A stretch of 64,000 nt of DNA from Ruminococcus sp. YE282 (GTDB taxonomy: Bacteria > Bacillota > Clostridia > Oscillospirales > Acutalibacteraceae): positions 62,001 through 126,000 of the forward strand of contig FMUV01000003.1 in NCBI GenBank assembly GCA_900101355.1, given 5' to 3'. The position numbers and the translations under genes were made by a program. Under the pieces are notes generated by a model. That model did no database searches and had not been told where the DNA came from. It saw nothing but the letters and a program-made list of their open reading frames with translations. Below, piece after piece: positions 1-7,972 of this stretch (positions are counted from its first letter, which is position 1; every line of letters begins with the position of its first letter).

Positions 1-791
1 ATAACTATAAGCCAAATCCAAAGGCAAAGTTAAGATTGTTCTGCTTCCCGAACGGTTTCAGAAGCGCCGATATGTTTGACGAATGGCAGAAAAAGCTTGG
101 TGATGATATTCAGGTTTGTGCAATTATGATTCCCGGACTTGACATTCAGAGAATAAAAGAAAATGCGCCTACCGACGTTAACAAATTTGTTGAAAAACTT
201 GAAAAGGTATTGGAAGACGCTGGATTGCTTGACGTTCCGTGTTCATCTTTCGGACACAGCTGGGGTTCCCTGTTCTCTTACAGACTGGGATACAAGCTTT
301 CACACAATCCAAAGGCTGATTACAGAAAGCTGTTTATATCGGGTTACACAAGTCCGCAAATTAAAAACTCAAGTATAGTTAAAATTCTTAATGAGATTAA
401 ACCGCAGGGCTTTAACCGTATTCCTGAGTATAGAGAAGTCAGAGACGACCCTAAGGCAATTGACGTTATTGCAAAAGCGTACCAAAAGGTTTGGGATTAC
501 GACGAGAGCAGCACAAAGGCAATATTGCCGCTTCTGCTGTCGGCTTGCTGCATTATTGACAGATATGAGCATAATCCCGATGAGAAATTTGAAGTGCCGA
601 TTGTAGGTTTCCACGGCATTGACGACTATATTGTAGACATTGATGAAATGAATGCATGGGAGAATATTACTTCGGATTCGTTCAAACTTTACACAATGGC
701 AGGCGACCATCAGTTTGTTAATGAGAACCAGTCCGAAGACAGATTGATAGGGCTTATCAGGCAAGAAATTGACGAATTTGTTTCAGATTAA
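1..791 (+). CDS. Thioesterase (type II-like or C-terminal TE domain of a megasynthase), 5' partial
   Basis: An alpha/beta-hydrolase thioesterase of the GrsT/type II TE kind. The nucleophile motif G-H-S-W-G lies at 252-266, a late acidic residue sits in GIDDYIV, and the catalytic His in MAGDHQF. The frame is open to base 3 and reads NYKPNPKAKLRLFCFPNG before the first possible start (TTG at 36). That is the usual N-terminal strand of this family, so the gene begins left of the window. It is either a stand-alone editing thioesterase that removes stalled acyl groups from carrier proteins, or the chain-releasing domain of the last PKS/NRPS module. Its position before the accessory PKS genes fits both. 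Family call is firm; the choice between the two roles needs upstream sequence. Confidence 0.85.
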   Translation, partial: NYKPNPKAKLRLFCFPNGFRSADMFDEWQKKLGDDIQVCAIMIPGLDIQRIKENAPTDVNKFVEKLEKVLEDAGLLDVPCSSFGHSWGSLFSYRLGYKLSHNPKADYRKLFISGYTSPQIKNSSIVKILNEIKPQGFNRIPEYREVRDDPKAIDVIAKAYQKVWDYDESSTKAILPLLLSACCIIDRYEHNPDEKFEVPIVGFHGIDDYIVDIDEMNAWENITSDSFKLYTMAGDHQFVNENQSEDRLIGLIRQEIDEFVSD

Positions 792-997
792 TTGCATATA
801 TTTTTCGCAAATATTTTTCCAAATACTATATCATATTTTGTTTTAATATGGTATAATAAGTCTGCATTATTCGTTCTGTTTTTTAATTAAGTACACAAAA
901 TGTTTACGGCAAAACAAGGGAGAATTTTTATATAATTTGCTTTTTTGTGTTTTCTTACAAATAATGTGGAACGGGTTACTTGAATGGAGGTAATATA

Positions 998-1924
998 GTG
1001 TCGAACTATGTGTTAAAAACAACAAACTTATGTAAGTGTTTTAAATCATATAAGGCCTTGGACAATGTATCTGTTACTTTGGAAAAAGGAAAAATCTATG
1101 GTTTAATCGGAAAAAACGGTGCCGGCAAAACAACTCTTATGAGAATTGTTTCGGGACTCAGTTATGCAACCGAAGGCACAATTGAATTGTTTGGTGCTTC
1201 AAGCGCCAAAGAATACAACAAGCAACTGTCGAAAATCGGTACGCTGATTGAATATCCGAGCCTTAACGGAAGAATGACCGCAAAGCAGAATATTAAGCTT
1301 GTTAAAATTATGAGAGGCATAAAAGACAAGTCGGTTGATGACGAACTGCTTGAAATGGTCGGACTTGGCAGTGTTGACCCAAAGAAAAAGGTTAAGGATT
1401 TTTCCCTTGGTATGAGGCAAAGACTCGGAATTGCAATTGCAATGCTGACAAACCCCGAACTTTTGATTTTGGACGAACCTGTAAACGGTTTGGACCCGGT
1501 TGGTGTTGTTGAGATACGAAATCTTATCAAAAAACTTAACCAGGAAAAGAATATTACGGTTTTGATTTCAAGCCATAATTTGCCGGAACTGTATCAGACC
1601 GCAACAGATTATATTATTATTGACAAAGGCGTTATAAAGCAAACATTAACGCTTGACGAACTTGAAAAGAAATGTGAGCATTATCTTTCAATTACTTGTG
1701 ACGATCCCGATAAGGCAATAAAGGTAATTGAAAATGAACTCGGAACAAAGAAATACAAGAGAATGCAGGATGGAAGCATAAGACTGTATGACTTTGTGGA
1801 CGAGAAGCAGAAGGTATCGGATGCTTTGTTTAATAATCACATAAAGGTTTATGAATTCTCACGCCTTGGTGAGACTTTGGAAAATTACTTTTTGAGCGTT
1901 ATAGGAGAGAGCGGAAATGTTTAA
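998..1924 (+). CDS. ABC exporter ATP-binding subunit (BcrA/lantibiotic-exporter type)
   Basis: 308 aa nucleotide-binding protein of an ABC-2 exporter. Walker A GKNGAGKTT, the signature FSLGMRQ, Walker B LLILDEP and an H-loop SSH are all present, followed by a C-terminal extension of about 90 residues typical of bacitracin/lantibiotic-immunity ATPases. The GTG at 998 is preferred because GGAGGT at 986-991 lies 6 nt upstream; the longer TTG frame from 980 would bury this ribosome binding site inside the gene. It overlaps the start of its permease by 8 nt, so the two are translationally coupled. Within this cluster it probably exports or gives immunity to the polyketide product; the substrate is unknown. 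Confidence 0.9.
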   Translation: MSNYVLKTTNLCKCFKSYKALDNVSVTLEKGKIYGLIGKNGAGKTTLMRIVSGLSYATEGTIELFGASSAKEYNKQLSKIGTLIEYPSLNGRMTAKQNIKLVKIMRGIKDKSVDDELLEMVGLGSVDPKKKVKDFSLGMRQRLGIAIAMLTNPELLILDEPVNGLDPVGVVEIRNLIKKLNQEKNITVLISSHNLPELYQTATDYIIIDKGVIKQTLTLDELEKKCEHYLSITCDDPDKAIKVIENELGTKKYKRMQDGSIRLYDFVDEKQKVSDALFNNHIKVYEFSRLGETLENYFLSVIGESGNV

Positions 1925-2714
1925 TTTAATTAAAGCAGAGCTTTATAAAATGTCTAAGATGACATCTATATATATCAGTTTTTTGATATGCTGTGTTAGT
2001 GCGATAGGCGTTACATATGTTTTGTACGGAATTAACCAGGGAACATTTGAGCTTGAGATGAGCACAAACGTTTCATTGCTTGGAGACAGTATGTTGGTTT
2101 CCTTGTTGGGAGGTATTTTGTCGGGTGTTTTAATTGCCGGAGACTTTACCAACAAGAACATTCACAGCCAGATTGTTTGCGGCAAGGGAAGACTGGCAAT
2201 TATTTTGTCTAAGTTCTTTGCCTTTGCAATCGGAATGGTATTTATCACTCTGCCTTATGTAATCACATCTGTTATTGGTTTTGCTACCGAAATGGATTGT
2301 CACGACCTTATCGGTGTTCCGTCTCAGTTTATGGACGTTTTGACAAATGCCGACGGAGTAGAGGTTAACGGCGGTCACATAGCAAAAGCTGTTCTTGTCG
2401 TTTTACTTATAGTATTTCTCTATATTGCAAGGCTCAGCATCTGTATTCCGGTTGCATTTAAGACCAAAAAGACTATCCCGGTAATTATCACCGGATTTGT
2501 ATCGGCATTCTTGTTTGACATTATTTCTTCTGCCGTTAGCAGTGTTGACGGAATTTCAGATTTCTTCTCGGCTTTGCCGTACTCAATGATGACAGAGTGT
2601 ACAATGAGTGTTGACACAGAGGGAGTAATTAAGATATTAATCAGCGGCATTGTATTTACAGCAGCAATGCTTGCAATTACATTTGCAATGTTCCGTAAGG
2701 ACGAAGTAAAATAA
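1917..2714 (+). CDS. ABC-2 type permease subunit
   Basis: 265 aa hydrophobic protein with about six membrane segments (for example near residues 18-38, 60-78, 95-120, 155-180, 185-205 and 240-258). The N-terminus MFNLIKAELYKMSKMTS is typical of ABC-2 permeases that pair with BcrA-like ATPases. The ATG lies inside the last codons of the ATPase gene. It forms the membrane half of the exporter with the preceding gene. Confidence 0.85.
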   Translation: MFNLIKAELYKMSKMTSIYISFLICCVSAIGVTYVLYGINQGTFELEMSTNVSLLGDSMLVSLLGGILSGVLIAGDFTNKNIHSQIVCGKGRLAIILSKFFAFAIGMVFITLPYVITSVIGFATEMDCHDLIGVPSQFMDVLTNADGVEVNGGHIAKAVLVVLLIVFLYIARLSICIPVAFKTKKTIPVIITGFVSAFLFDIISSAVSSVDGISDFFSALPYSMMTECTMSVDTEGVIKILISGIVFTAAMLAITFAMFRKDEVK

Positions 2715-2769
2715 TTTTAATCTCGTTTAAATTTAAATGAATTATTTTTAACAGTTGGGAGGGAGTTTT

Positions 2770-3582
2770 ATGAAAAGAGTACATTGGTTTGAATTTATGG
2801 ATTTTAAATGGTTTCCGAATTTCCTGCGCGATATCATTACGGACACAATAAAAGTCAGCGACAAAAATCCGATGTTTGACAGAATTGTTCCTGTTATAGT
2901 TAATGCGTTAGACCAAAGCAAGACAAACACAGTTGTTGACCTTTGCTCTGGCGGCGGTGGTCCTTGGTTTCGTCTGTTCAATTTAATCAAGGCAGAAAAG
3001 CCTGATTTTGAATTGGTATTAACAGATTTGTATCCGAATAAAAAAACAATAGACAGTATTCCGGCAGAATTTAAAGAAAAAGTTGAGTACATAACAGAAC
3101 CTGTTGATGCAACCGACGTTCCTGCGTCGCTAAAAGGTGTTCGTACTTTCTTCGGAAGCTTCCACCACATGCGCCCGCAACAGGCAAAGCAGATTCTTGA
3201 ATGTGCTGCAAAAGAAAATAACGGAATTGTTGTTGGCGAGGCGGCTATGTTTCCGCGTGAAAAATCTTGGCTTATATTGATTTTGCAGATTGTGTTCTTT
3301 CCGCTGTATTTAATTATGTATTGGGTCATGGCTGCAAAAGCAATTAAGGGCAGCGTTCTAACCAAAATTCTTAGATTTATTTTAGTATATCCTATCCCTT
3401 TGATTCCGCTTATTATGATGTGGGACAGTGCGGTTTCTGCAATGAGGGTGTACACAAAAGAGGATTTGGATAATCTTATAAAAGATATCAAGGTTGACGG
3501 TTATATTTTTGAAGCAAAGAAAATTCCGTCTTATCGGGACAAACCGGCAATACATTATTGTGTCGGTTATCCTTGTGATTAA
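2770..3582 (+). CDS. Class I SAM-dependent methyltransferase-like protein with hydrophobic segments
   Basis: 270 aa. A glycine-rich SAM-binding loop (VVDLCSGGGGPW, residues about 54-65) follows an N-terminal helix region, and an acidic motif (VLTDLYPN) ends the second strand as in Rossmann methyltransferases. After the core there are two hydrophobic helices (around residues 163-183 and 198-215), suggesting membrane association. The ATG at 2770 follows GGGAGGG at 2757-2763; the frame's TTG at 2755 overlaps that site and is unlikely. It sits between two exporter pairs in the PKS cluster, so tailoring of the polyketide is possible, but the substrate cannot be seen. Confidence 0.65.
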   Translation: MKRVHWFEFMDFKWFPNFLRDIITDTIKVSDKNPMFDRIVPVIVNALDQSKTNTVVDLCSGGGGPWFRLFNLIKAEKPDFELVLTDLYPNKKTIDSIPAEFKEKVEYITEPVDATDVPASLKGVRTFFGSFHHMRPQQAKQILECAAKENNGIVVGEAAMFPREKSWLILILQIVFFPLYLIMYWVMAAKAIKGSVLTKILRFILVYPIPLIPLIMMWDSAVSAMRVYTKEDLDNLIKDIKVDGYIFEAKKIPSYRDKPAIHYCVGYPCD

Positions 3583-3647
3583 ATATAATTTTATGATTAC
3601 TAACTAACAAACTAAAAATATAATTTAAATGTTTGGAGGCAAATTGT

Positions 3648-3860
3648 ATGTTTGGTAAAAAAAGTTCACAGGAAAAGGCAAGCTACGTTGTTCAGGTAAA
3701 AGAAGACGGAAGCATTGTTTTGCCAAAGGAAGCAATGGATATGTTCGGTATTGTTCCGGGCGATAACGTTGCAGTTTTGGGCGAAAAATCTAAGGGCGGC
3801 TTGGTTATCATCAAAAATGATATGATGGTAAAGATGCTTATGAAAGGTCAGGCGAATTAA
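3648..3860 (+). CDS. AbrB/SpoVT-type DNA-binding regulator
   Basis: 70 aa swapped-hairpin AbrB family protein. The core has the usual layout: VVQVKEDGSIVLPKEAMDMF, then GIVPGD and a final strand GGLVII. It is a likely transition-state-type transcriptional regulator. ATG 3648 is set by GGAGG at 3635-3639. It lies 2 nt before an ABC exporter ATPase, so it probably controls that exporter and perhaps the whole cluster; the target is inferred from position only. Confidence 0.8.
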   Translation: MFGKKSSQEKASYVVQVKEDGSIVLPKEAMDMFGIVPGDNVAVLGEKSKGGLVIIKNDMMVKMLMKGQAN

Positions 3861-3862
3861 GG

Positions 3863-4591
3863 TTGAATTCAATTGAAATTAAGAACTTGACGCGCAAGTT
3901 CAAGACAAGAACCGCTGTTGATTCTTTGAATCTTGAAATTGGCGAGGGTGAAATGTTTGCTTTGCTCGGACAGAACGGTGCCGGCAAATCAACAACAATC
4001 AATATGCTTTCGTGTATATTGATTCCTACTGACGGAGATGCATTTATCTACGGACACAGTATTAAGAACGATTATGAAAAGGTTAAGGAAATAATCAACG
4101 GTTCTCCTCAGGAAACAGCCGTTGCACCGAAGCTTACCGTAAAAGAAAACCTTGAGCTTATTGCAAGAATATACGGCTGTGACAAGGAAGAAGCCGAAAA
4201 ACGTGCTAATGAGATGATGACACAGTTTAAACTTGCTGACAGAGCAAACGACAAGGCAAAGTCTTTGTCGGGCGGTATGCAGAGAAGACTGAGCATTGCA
4301 ATGGCATTGATTTCTGACCCAAAGGTTCTGTTCTTGGACGAACCTACACTCGGTCTTGATGTAAGAGCAAGAAAAAATCTTTGGGAAGCTATTGCTGAAC
4401 TTAAGGGTAAGATTACAATAATACTTACAACACATTATCTTGAGGAAGCAGAAAACTTGGCCGACAGAATCGGAATAATGAATAACGGAAAGCTCAAAGC
4501 CCTTGGTACGGTTGATGAAATTCTGAAAATTACAAATAAGACTAAGTTTGAAGATGCTTTTCTGAGTTTGACCGATACGGAGGTAGAATAA
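3863..4591 (+). CDS. ABC-2 exporter ATP-binding subunit (DrrA type)
   Basis: 242 aa ATPase: Walker A GQNGAGKST, signature LSGGMQRR, Walker [13 protein letters not shown] and the H-loop TTHYLEEAENLADR, which is typical of drug-resistance DrrA/CcmA-like subunits. It starts with TTG at 3863 just after the regulator gene; AGGTCAGG about 10 nt upstream is the best ribosome binding site. The permease follows without a gap. This is a second exporter in the PKS cluster, different in subtype from the one at 998-2714. Confidence 0.9.
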   Translation: MNSIEIKNLTRKFKTRTAVDSLNLEIGEGEMFALLGQNGAGKSTTINMLSCILIPTDGDAFIYGHSIKNDYEKVKEIINGSPQETAVAPKLTVKENLELIARIYGCDKEEAEKRANEMMTQFKLADRANDKAKSLSGGMQRRLSIAMALISDPKVLFLDEPTLGLDVRARKNLWEAIAELKGKITIILTTHYLEEAENLADRIGIMNNGKLKALGTVDEILKITNKTKFEDAFLSLTDTEVE

Positions 4592-5326
4592 ATGAGATTT
4601 TTAAACTTTTCTTCAAGAAACCGTAAAGAAATTTTAAGAGACCCTTTGAGTTTGGTTTTCGGTATAGGATTTCCTGTAATAATGTTGGCACTGTTTTCTG
4701 TGCTTTCTAACAGTATTCAGGGAATGCCAAAAGAGATTTTTTCAATTTCAAACTTTGCTCCCGATATGGTTGTGTTTGGATTATCATTTATAACACTGTT
4801 CTTGGGAACATTGATGGCTAACGACAGAAAAAGTTCATTCCTTACAAGACTTTTTTCATCTCCTCTTAAAAAGAGAGATTATGTTTGGGGATACCAGTTC
4901 CCAATGGTAATAATGGCTATTTTGCAGGCTATTGTATGCTTTATTGCATCATTAATTTTCGGCTTGGAATTTACACCAAGGATTTTCCTTGCACTTGTTG
5001 TTATTATTCCAGTAAGTCTTTTGTACATTTCATTCGGTCTGTTACTTGGAACTTTCTTTTCACCTGAACAGGTTGGCGGTATGGGTTCAATGATTGTCAG
5101 TGTATCAATCATTTTGAGCGGTACATTCTTTGATTTGGACACAATGGAAGGCGGCTTTGCTACTTTCTGTAATATCCTTCCTTTCAGACACGCTGTTGAC
5201 TCAATTCAGTATACATTGTCCGGAGATTATAAAGAAGTAATTATAAATCTTATTTGGGTACTTGTGTATGCAGGTGTTATAAGAGGAGTTGCAACCGAGT
5301 TCTTTGGCAAACAGATGAGATATTAA
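4592..5326 (+). CDS. ABC-2 exporter permease (DrrB type)
   Basis: 244 aa membrane protein with about six hydrophobic segments and the ABC-2 family pattern. A cytoplasmic loop LFSSPLKKRDYVWGY follows the second membrane segment, and LLLGTFFSPEQVGGMGSM is a typical ABC-2 signature region. The ATG follows directly on the ATPase stop codon, so the pair is coupled. A hairpin at 5338-5379 follows. Confidence 0.88.
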   Translation: MRFLNFSSRNRKEILRDPLSLVFGIGFPVIMLALFSVLSNSIQGMPKEIFSISNFAPDMVVFGLSFITLFLGTLMANDRKSSFLTRLFSSPLKKRDYVWGYQFPMVIMAILQAIVCFIASLIFGLEFTPRIFLALVVIIPVSLLYISFGLLLGTFFSPEQVGGMGSMIVSVSIILSGTFFDLDTMEGGFATFCNILPFRHAVDSIQYTLSGDYKEVIINLIWVLVYAGVIRGVATEFFGKQMRY

Positions 5327-5337
5327 TTTCAATTAGG

Positions 5338-5379
5338 TATTGCATTCGTCAATAGTTAAATTTATTGGCGAATGCAATA
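5338..5379 (+). terminator. Long hairpin after the second exporter
   Basis: A 17-bp inverted repeat (arms 5338-5354 and 5363-5379, 8-nt loop, one G-U pair) follows the permease. No T-run follows it, so it may be a weak or factor-aided terminator or an mRNA-stabilising stem rather than a classic intrinsic terminator. It divides the exporter genes from the biosynthetic genes starting at 5542. Confidence 0.5.
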
Positions 5380-5541
5380 TAACTTGAATTACTGCAATTT
5401 TTTGAATGATAACAATCGGTTCTGTCGGTTGGTGTTAAGACCGTACCGGATAATTAATGTGTTTTTGTTTTGTTTTGTTAATTATGCGGTTTTGTCTTAA
5501 ATGCAAATAATTTTAATAATAACAAGGTGTGTTGAGTTTTT

Positions 5542-6267
5542 GTGGACGCTTTTTTAAAAGAAATTGACTATGACAATAATATTCATAAAATCGGAGTGTC
5601 ATTTATTGATTTTAATGAGATAAATTATGATAATTCAGAGCTTAGCAAAATGCTGTCTATGAAAGAATATCTTGAACTTCAAACAATGAAATTCGAGAAG
5701 AGAAAGCACGATTATGTTTTGGGAAGACTTTGCTCAAAAATTGCTGTTCAGCAGATTTATCCCGAATTAAATTACAGTCAGATTGATGTTTCAAACGGAG
5801 TTTTTAATCAGCCTGTGGTTAACATACCAAACAACAGTATTCAAATTTCGCTGTCACATTGCAACGATTACGGAATTGCAATTGCGTTTGACGAATCTAT
5901 TCCGATGGGTATAGACATTGAGGAGATAAAAGAAAGAAACTATAAGGTTATTAAGAGTCAACTTACGCAGGGCGAAATGAATATAATAGATGAAGACGAA
6001 AACCCTTGGTTGTTTACTGCTTTTTGGGCACTAAAAGAAGCAATATCAAAAGCCCTTAAAACGGGTTTTTTGACACCTATCGAAGTTTATGAAATTTCAG
6101 AATATAAGATTGATGAAAATATGCTGACTTGCGAGTTTAAAAACTTTCCTCAGTTTGCAAGCACTGCGTATGTAACCGAAAACTATGTTACTGCGGTTGT
6201 GTTCCCAAATCGAATTGAAAACGAGTTTGGAATTGACTTTTTTAAGAATTTAAAAACTTTGTGTTGA
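5542..6267 (+). CDS. Sfp-type 4'-phosphopantetheinyl transferase
   Basis: 241 aa. It converts apo to holo carrier proteins by moving phosphopantetheine from CoA onto the ACP/PCP serine. The Sfp-family motifs are clear: SLSHC (residues 103-107), MGIDIEEI (122-129, Mg-binding Asp125) and FWALKEAISK (161-170, with W162, K165, E166). Length fits the broad-specificity Sfp class rather than the ~120 aa AcpS class. The start is a GTG with only a weak ribosome binding site. It is placed before the PKS accessory operon, so it most likely activates the megasynthase and the dedicated ACP at 13150. Confidence 0.9.
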   Translation: MDAFLKEIDYDNNIHKIGVSFIDFNEINYDNSELSKMLSMKEYLELQTMKFEKRKHDYVLGRLCSKIAVQQIYPELNYSQIDVSNGVFNQPVVNIPNNSIQISLSHCNDYGIAIAFDESIPMGIDIEEIKERNYKVIKSQLTQGEMNIIDEDENPWLFTAFWALKEAISKALKTGFLTPIEVYEISEYKIDENMLTCEFKNFPQFASTAYVTENYVTAVVFPNRIENEFGIDFFKNLKTLC

Positions 6268-6281
6268 TTTGAGAGGAATCA

Positions 6282-6959
6282 ATGAAAAAAAGTTGCAGCG
6301 TATACATTATAAGAACAACCAATTTAAATATTATCAACTATTGTTATGTTGTCATTGACAATGAAACCAAAAAAACAGCCCTGATTGACCCGTCTTGGAA
6401 TATTGATTCAATAATAAAGGTGGTCAATAACATTGGCGGCTTGGTTGAAAAGGTGTTTTTAACACATTCGCATATTGACCATATTAATTTGGCAGATGAA
6501 TGTGCCGAGCGGTTTAATGCTCAAATATATATGAGTGAAATTGAGATAAATACATATGGCTTCAGCTGTAAAAACCTTTTGGGAGTAAGGGACAGACAAA
6601 TTGTAAACATAGGTAAAACCAACGTTCACTGCATTTCCACTCCGGGACATACGGCAGGAAGTATGTGCTTTTACTGCGACGGCAATTTTTTTACCGGAGA
6701 TACGGTCTTTATCGAAGGTTGCGGAATGTGTGATTTTCCCGGTGCATCGCCCGACGATATGTATCACAGCCTGCGGAAAATCAAGAGTATTATACCGAAA
6801 GATACGATAATATATCCTGCTCACAGTTACGGTGAAAAAGTGGGCAAGCCGTTTGGGTATTTACTTAACAATAACGTGTATTTTAACATTGACAATAAGG
6901 AACATTTTATAAAATTCAGAATGAGGAAAGACCAAAAAGGCCTGTTTGATTTCAAGTAA
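6282..6959 (+). CDS. PksB/BaeB-like metallo-beta-lactamase-fold hydrolase
   Basis: 225 aa. Zinc ligands of the glyoxalase II-like MBL fold are all present: THSHIDH (H62, H64, D66, H67), PGHT (H123), TGD (D140) and PAH (H181). The segment GCGMCDFPGASPDDMY is also the style seen in bacillaene-cluster PksB/BaeB proteins. ATG 6282 has GAGAGGA upstream. Proteins of this type are common companions of trans-AT PKS clusters; hydrolysis of acyl thioesters is the usual suggestion, but the exact role here is inference. Confidence 0.8.
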   Translation: MKKSCSVYIIRTTNLNIINYCYVVIDNETKKTALIDPSWNIDSIIKVVNNIGGLVEKVFLTHSHIDHINLADECAERFNAQIYMSEIEINTYGFSCKNLLGVRDRQIVNIGKTNVHCISTPGHTAGSMCFYCDGNFFTGDTVFIEGCGMCDFPGASPDDMYHSLRKIKSIIPKDTIIYPAHSYGEKVGKPFGYLLNNNVYFNIDNKEHFIKFRMRKDQKGLFDFK

Positions 6960-6986
6960 TTACAAATTTTCAAGTAGGGTGAATAT

Positions 6987-7943
6987 ATGGGGAGCAAGTA
7001 TTTTTTGTACTCCGGACAGGGTTCTCAATATATGAATATGGGCAAAAAGCTCTATATGGAGGATGAGACCTTTTCAAAATATATGAGATATCTGGATGAT
7101 ATTGTTATTGATGAAACAGGAGATTCCGTTATTGAGTATATGTACAACGAACCGCTGATGACTTACAAGATTTTCGATAACATTATTTTTACACACCCGG
7201 CTATATGCATGGTTGAGTATTCAATGACAAAGACGCTGAATAAACGCCGGATTATACCTGACGGATTGATTGGGTGCAGCTTGGGCGAATACACCGCAAT
7301 GGCTGTTGCGGGTGTTGTTGATATAGAAGAACTTATGCTTATAATTATAAAGCAGGCAAGGCTGCTTAGTCAAAGCAATATTTCAGGCGGAATGCTTGCA
7401 ATTATTGACGATTTTTCAAGGTATCAAAAATCTTATTTTGAAAGAATCGGTTTGCAGATTATATCTGTAAATCATAACAGCCATTTTATTGTTTCGGGAG
7501 ACAGAAACAGCATAGATAAATTGATTTATGATTTAAAAGGTAAAAATATAAATTATTTTGACTTGCCGGTAAAATACGGATTTCATTCAAGTAATATTGA
7601 GCCGTTTTACGATGTGTTTATGAATGAAGTGGCTGACATCACATTGAAAAAAGCAAAGATTCCGGTTTATTCCTGTTCACAGTGCAGACCGGTTAGCGAG
7701 TATACCAAAGATATGCTTTGGAATGTGGTGAGAAACAATATTATGTACAGAGAAGTTTTACAAAAGTATGTAAAAGAAAATGATGTACTTATTGATGTCG
7801 GTCCACAGGGCACACTTGCGGGTTTCAGCAAAAAAATTCTCAACAGAACATCGGGCATATTCAGCACAATGACTTTATTTAATCAAGAGCAAAAAGCCAT
7901 ATCTCAAATTGAAGATTATGTTAACAATAATAAGGCAAATTAA
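6987..7943 (+). CDS. Acyltransferase-like protein lacking the malonyl-binding Arg (candidate proofreading acyl hydrolase)
   Basis: 318 aa FabD-fold protein with the N-terminal GQGSQ motif (residues 10-14), an active-site serine in GCSLGEY (Ser98) and a catalytic His in GFHSS (His200). Aligned without gaps to the AT of the next gene, the usual G-H-S-L-G has become G-C-S-L-G. The Arg that clamps the malonyl carboxylate (Arg112 in the neighbour) is Gln123 here. Loss of that Arg argues against malonyl-CoA as substrate. It fits the AT-like acyl hydrolases of trans-AT clusters (PedC type) that clear wrongly loaded acyl groups from ACPs. Alternatively it transfers a different acyl starter. Confidence 0.8.
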   Translation: MGSKYFLYSGQGSQYMNMGKKLYMEDETFSKYMRYLDDIVIDETGDSVIEYMYNEPLMTYKIFDNIIFTHPAICMVEYSMTKTLNKRRIIPDGLIGCSLGEYTAMAVAGVVDIEELMLIIIKQARLLSQSNISGGMLAIIDDFSRYQKSYFERIGLQIISVNHNSHFIVSGDRNSIDKLIYDLKGKNINYFDLPVKYGFHSSNIEPFYDVFMNEVADITLKKAKIPVYSCSQCRPVSEYTKDMLWNVVRNNIMYREVLQKYVKENDVLIDVGPQGTLAGFSKKILNRTSGIFSTMTLFNQEQKAISQIEDYVNNNKAN

Positions 7944-7972
7944 TAAATACATTTGATTTTAGGAGGAAGGTT

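Noticed and set aside
2748..3491. Long minus-strand open frame (247 codons)
   Set aside because: It is antisense to the methyltransferase-like gene, has no ribosome binding site and no recognisable protein pattern; the plus-strand gene has a clear SAM-binding motif.
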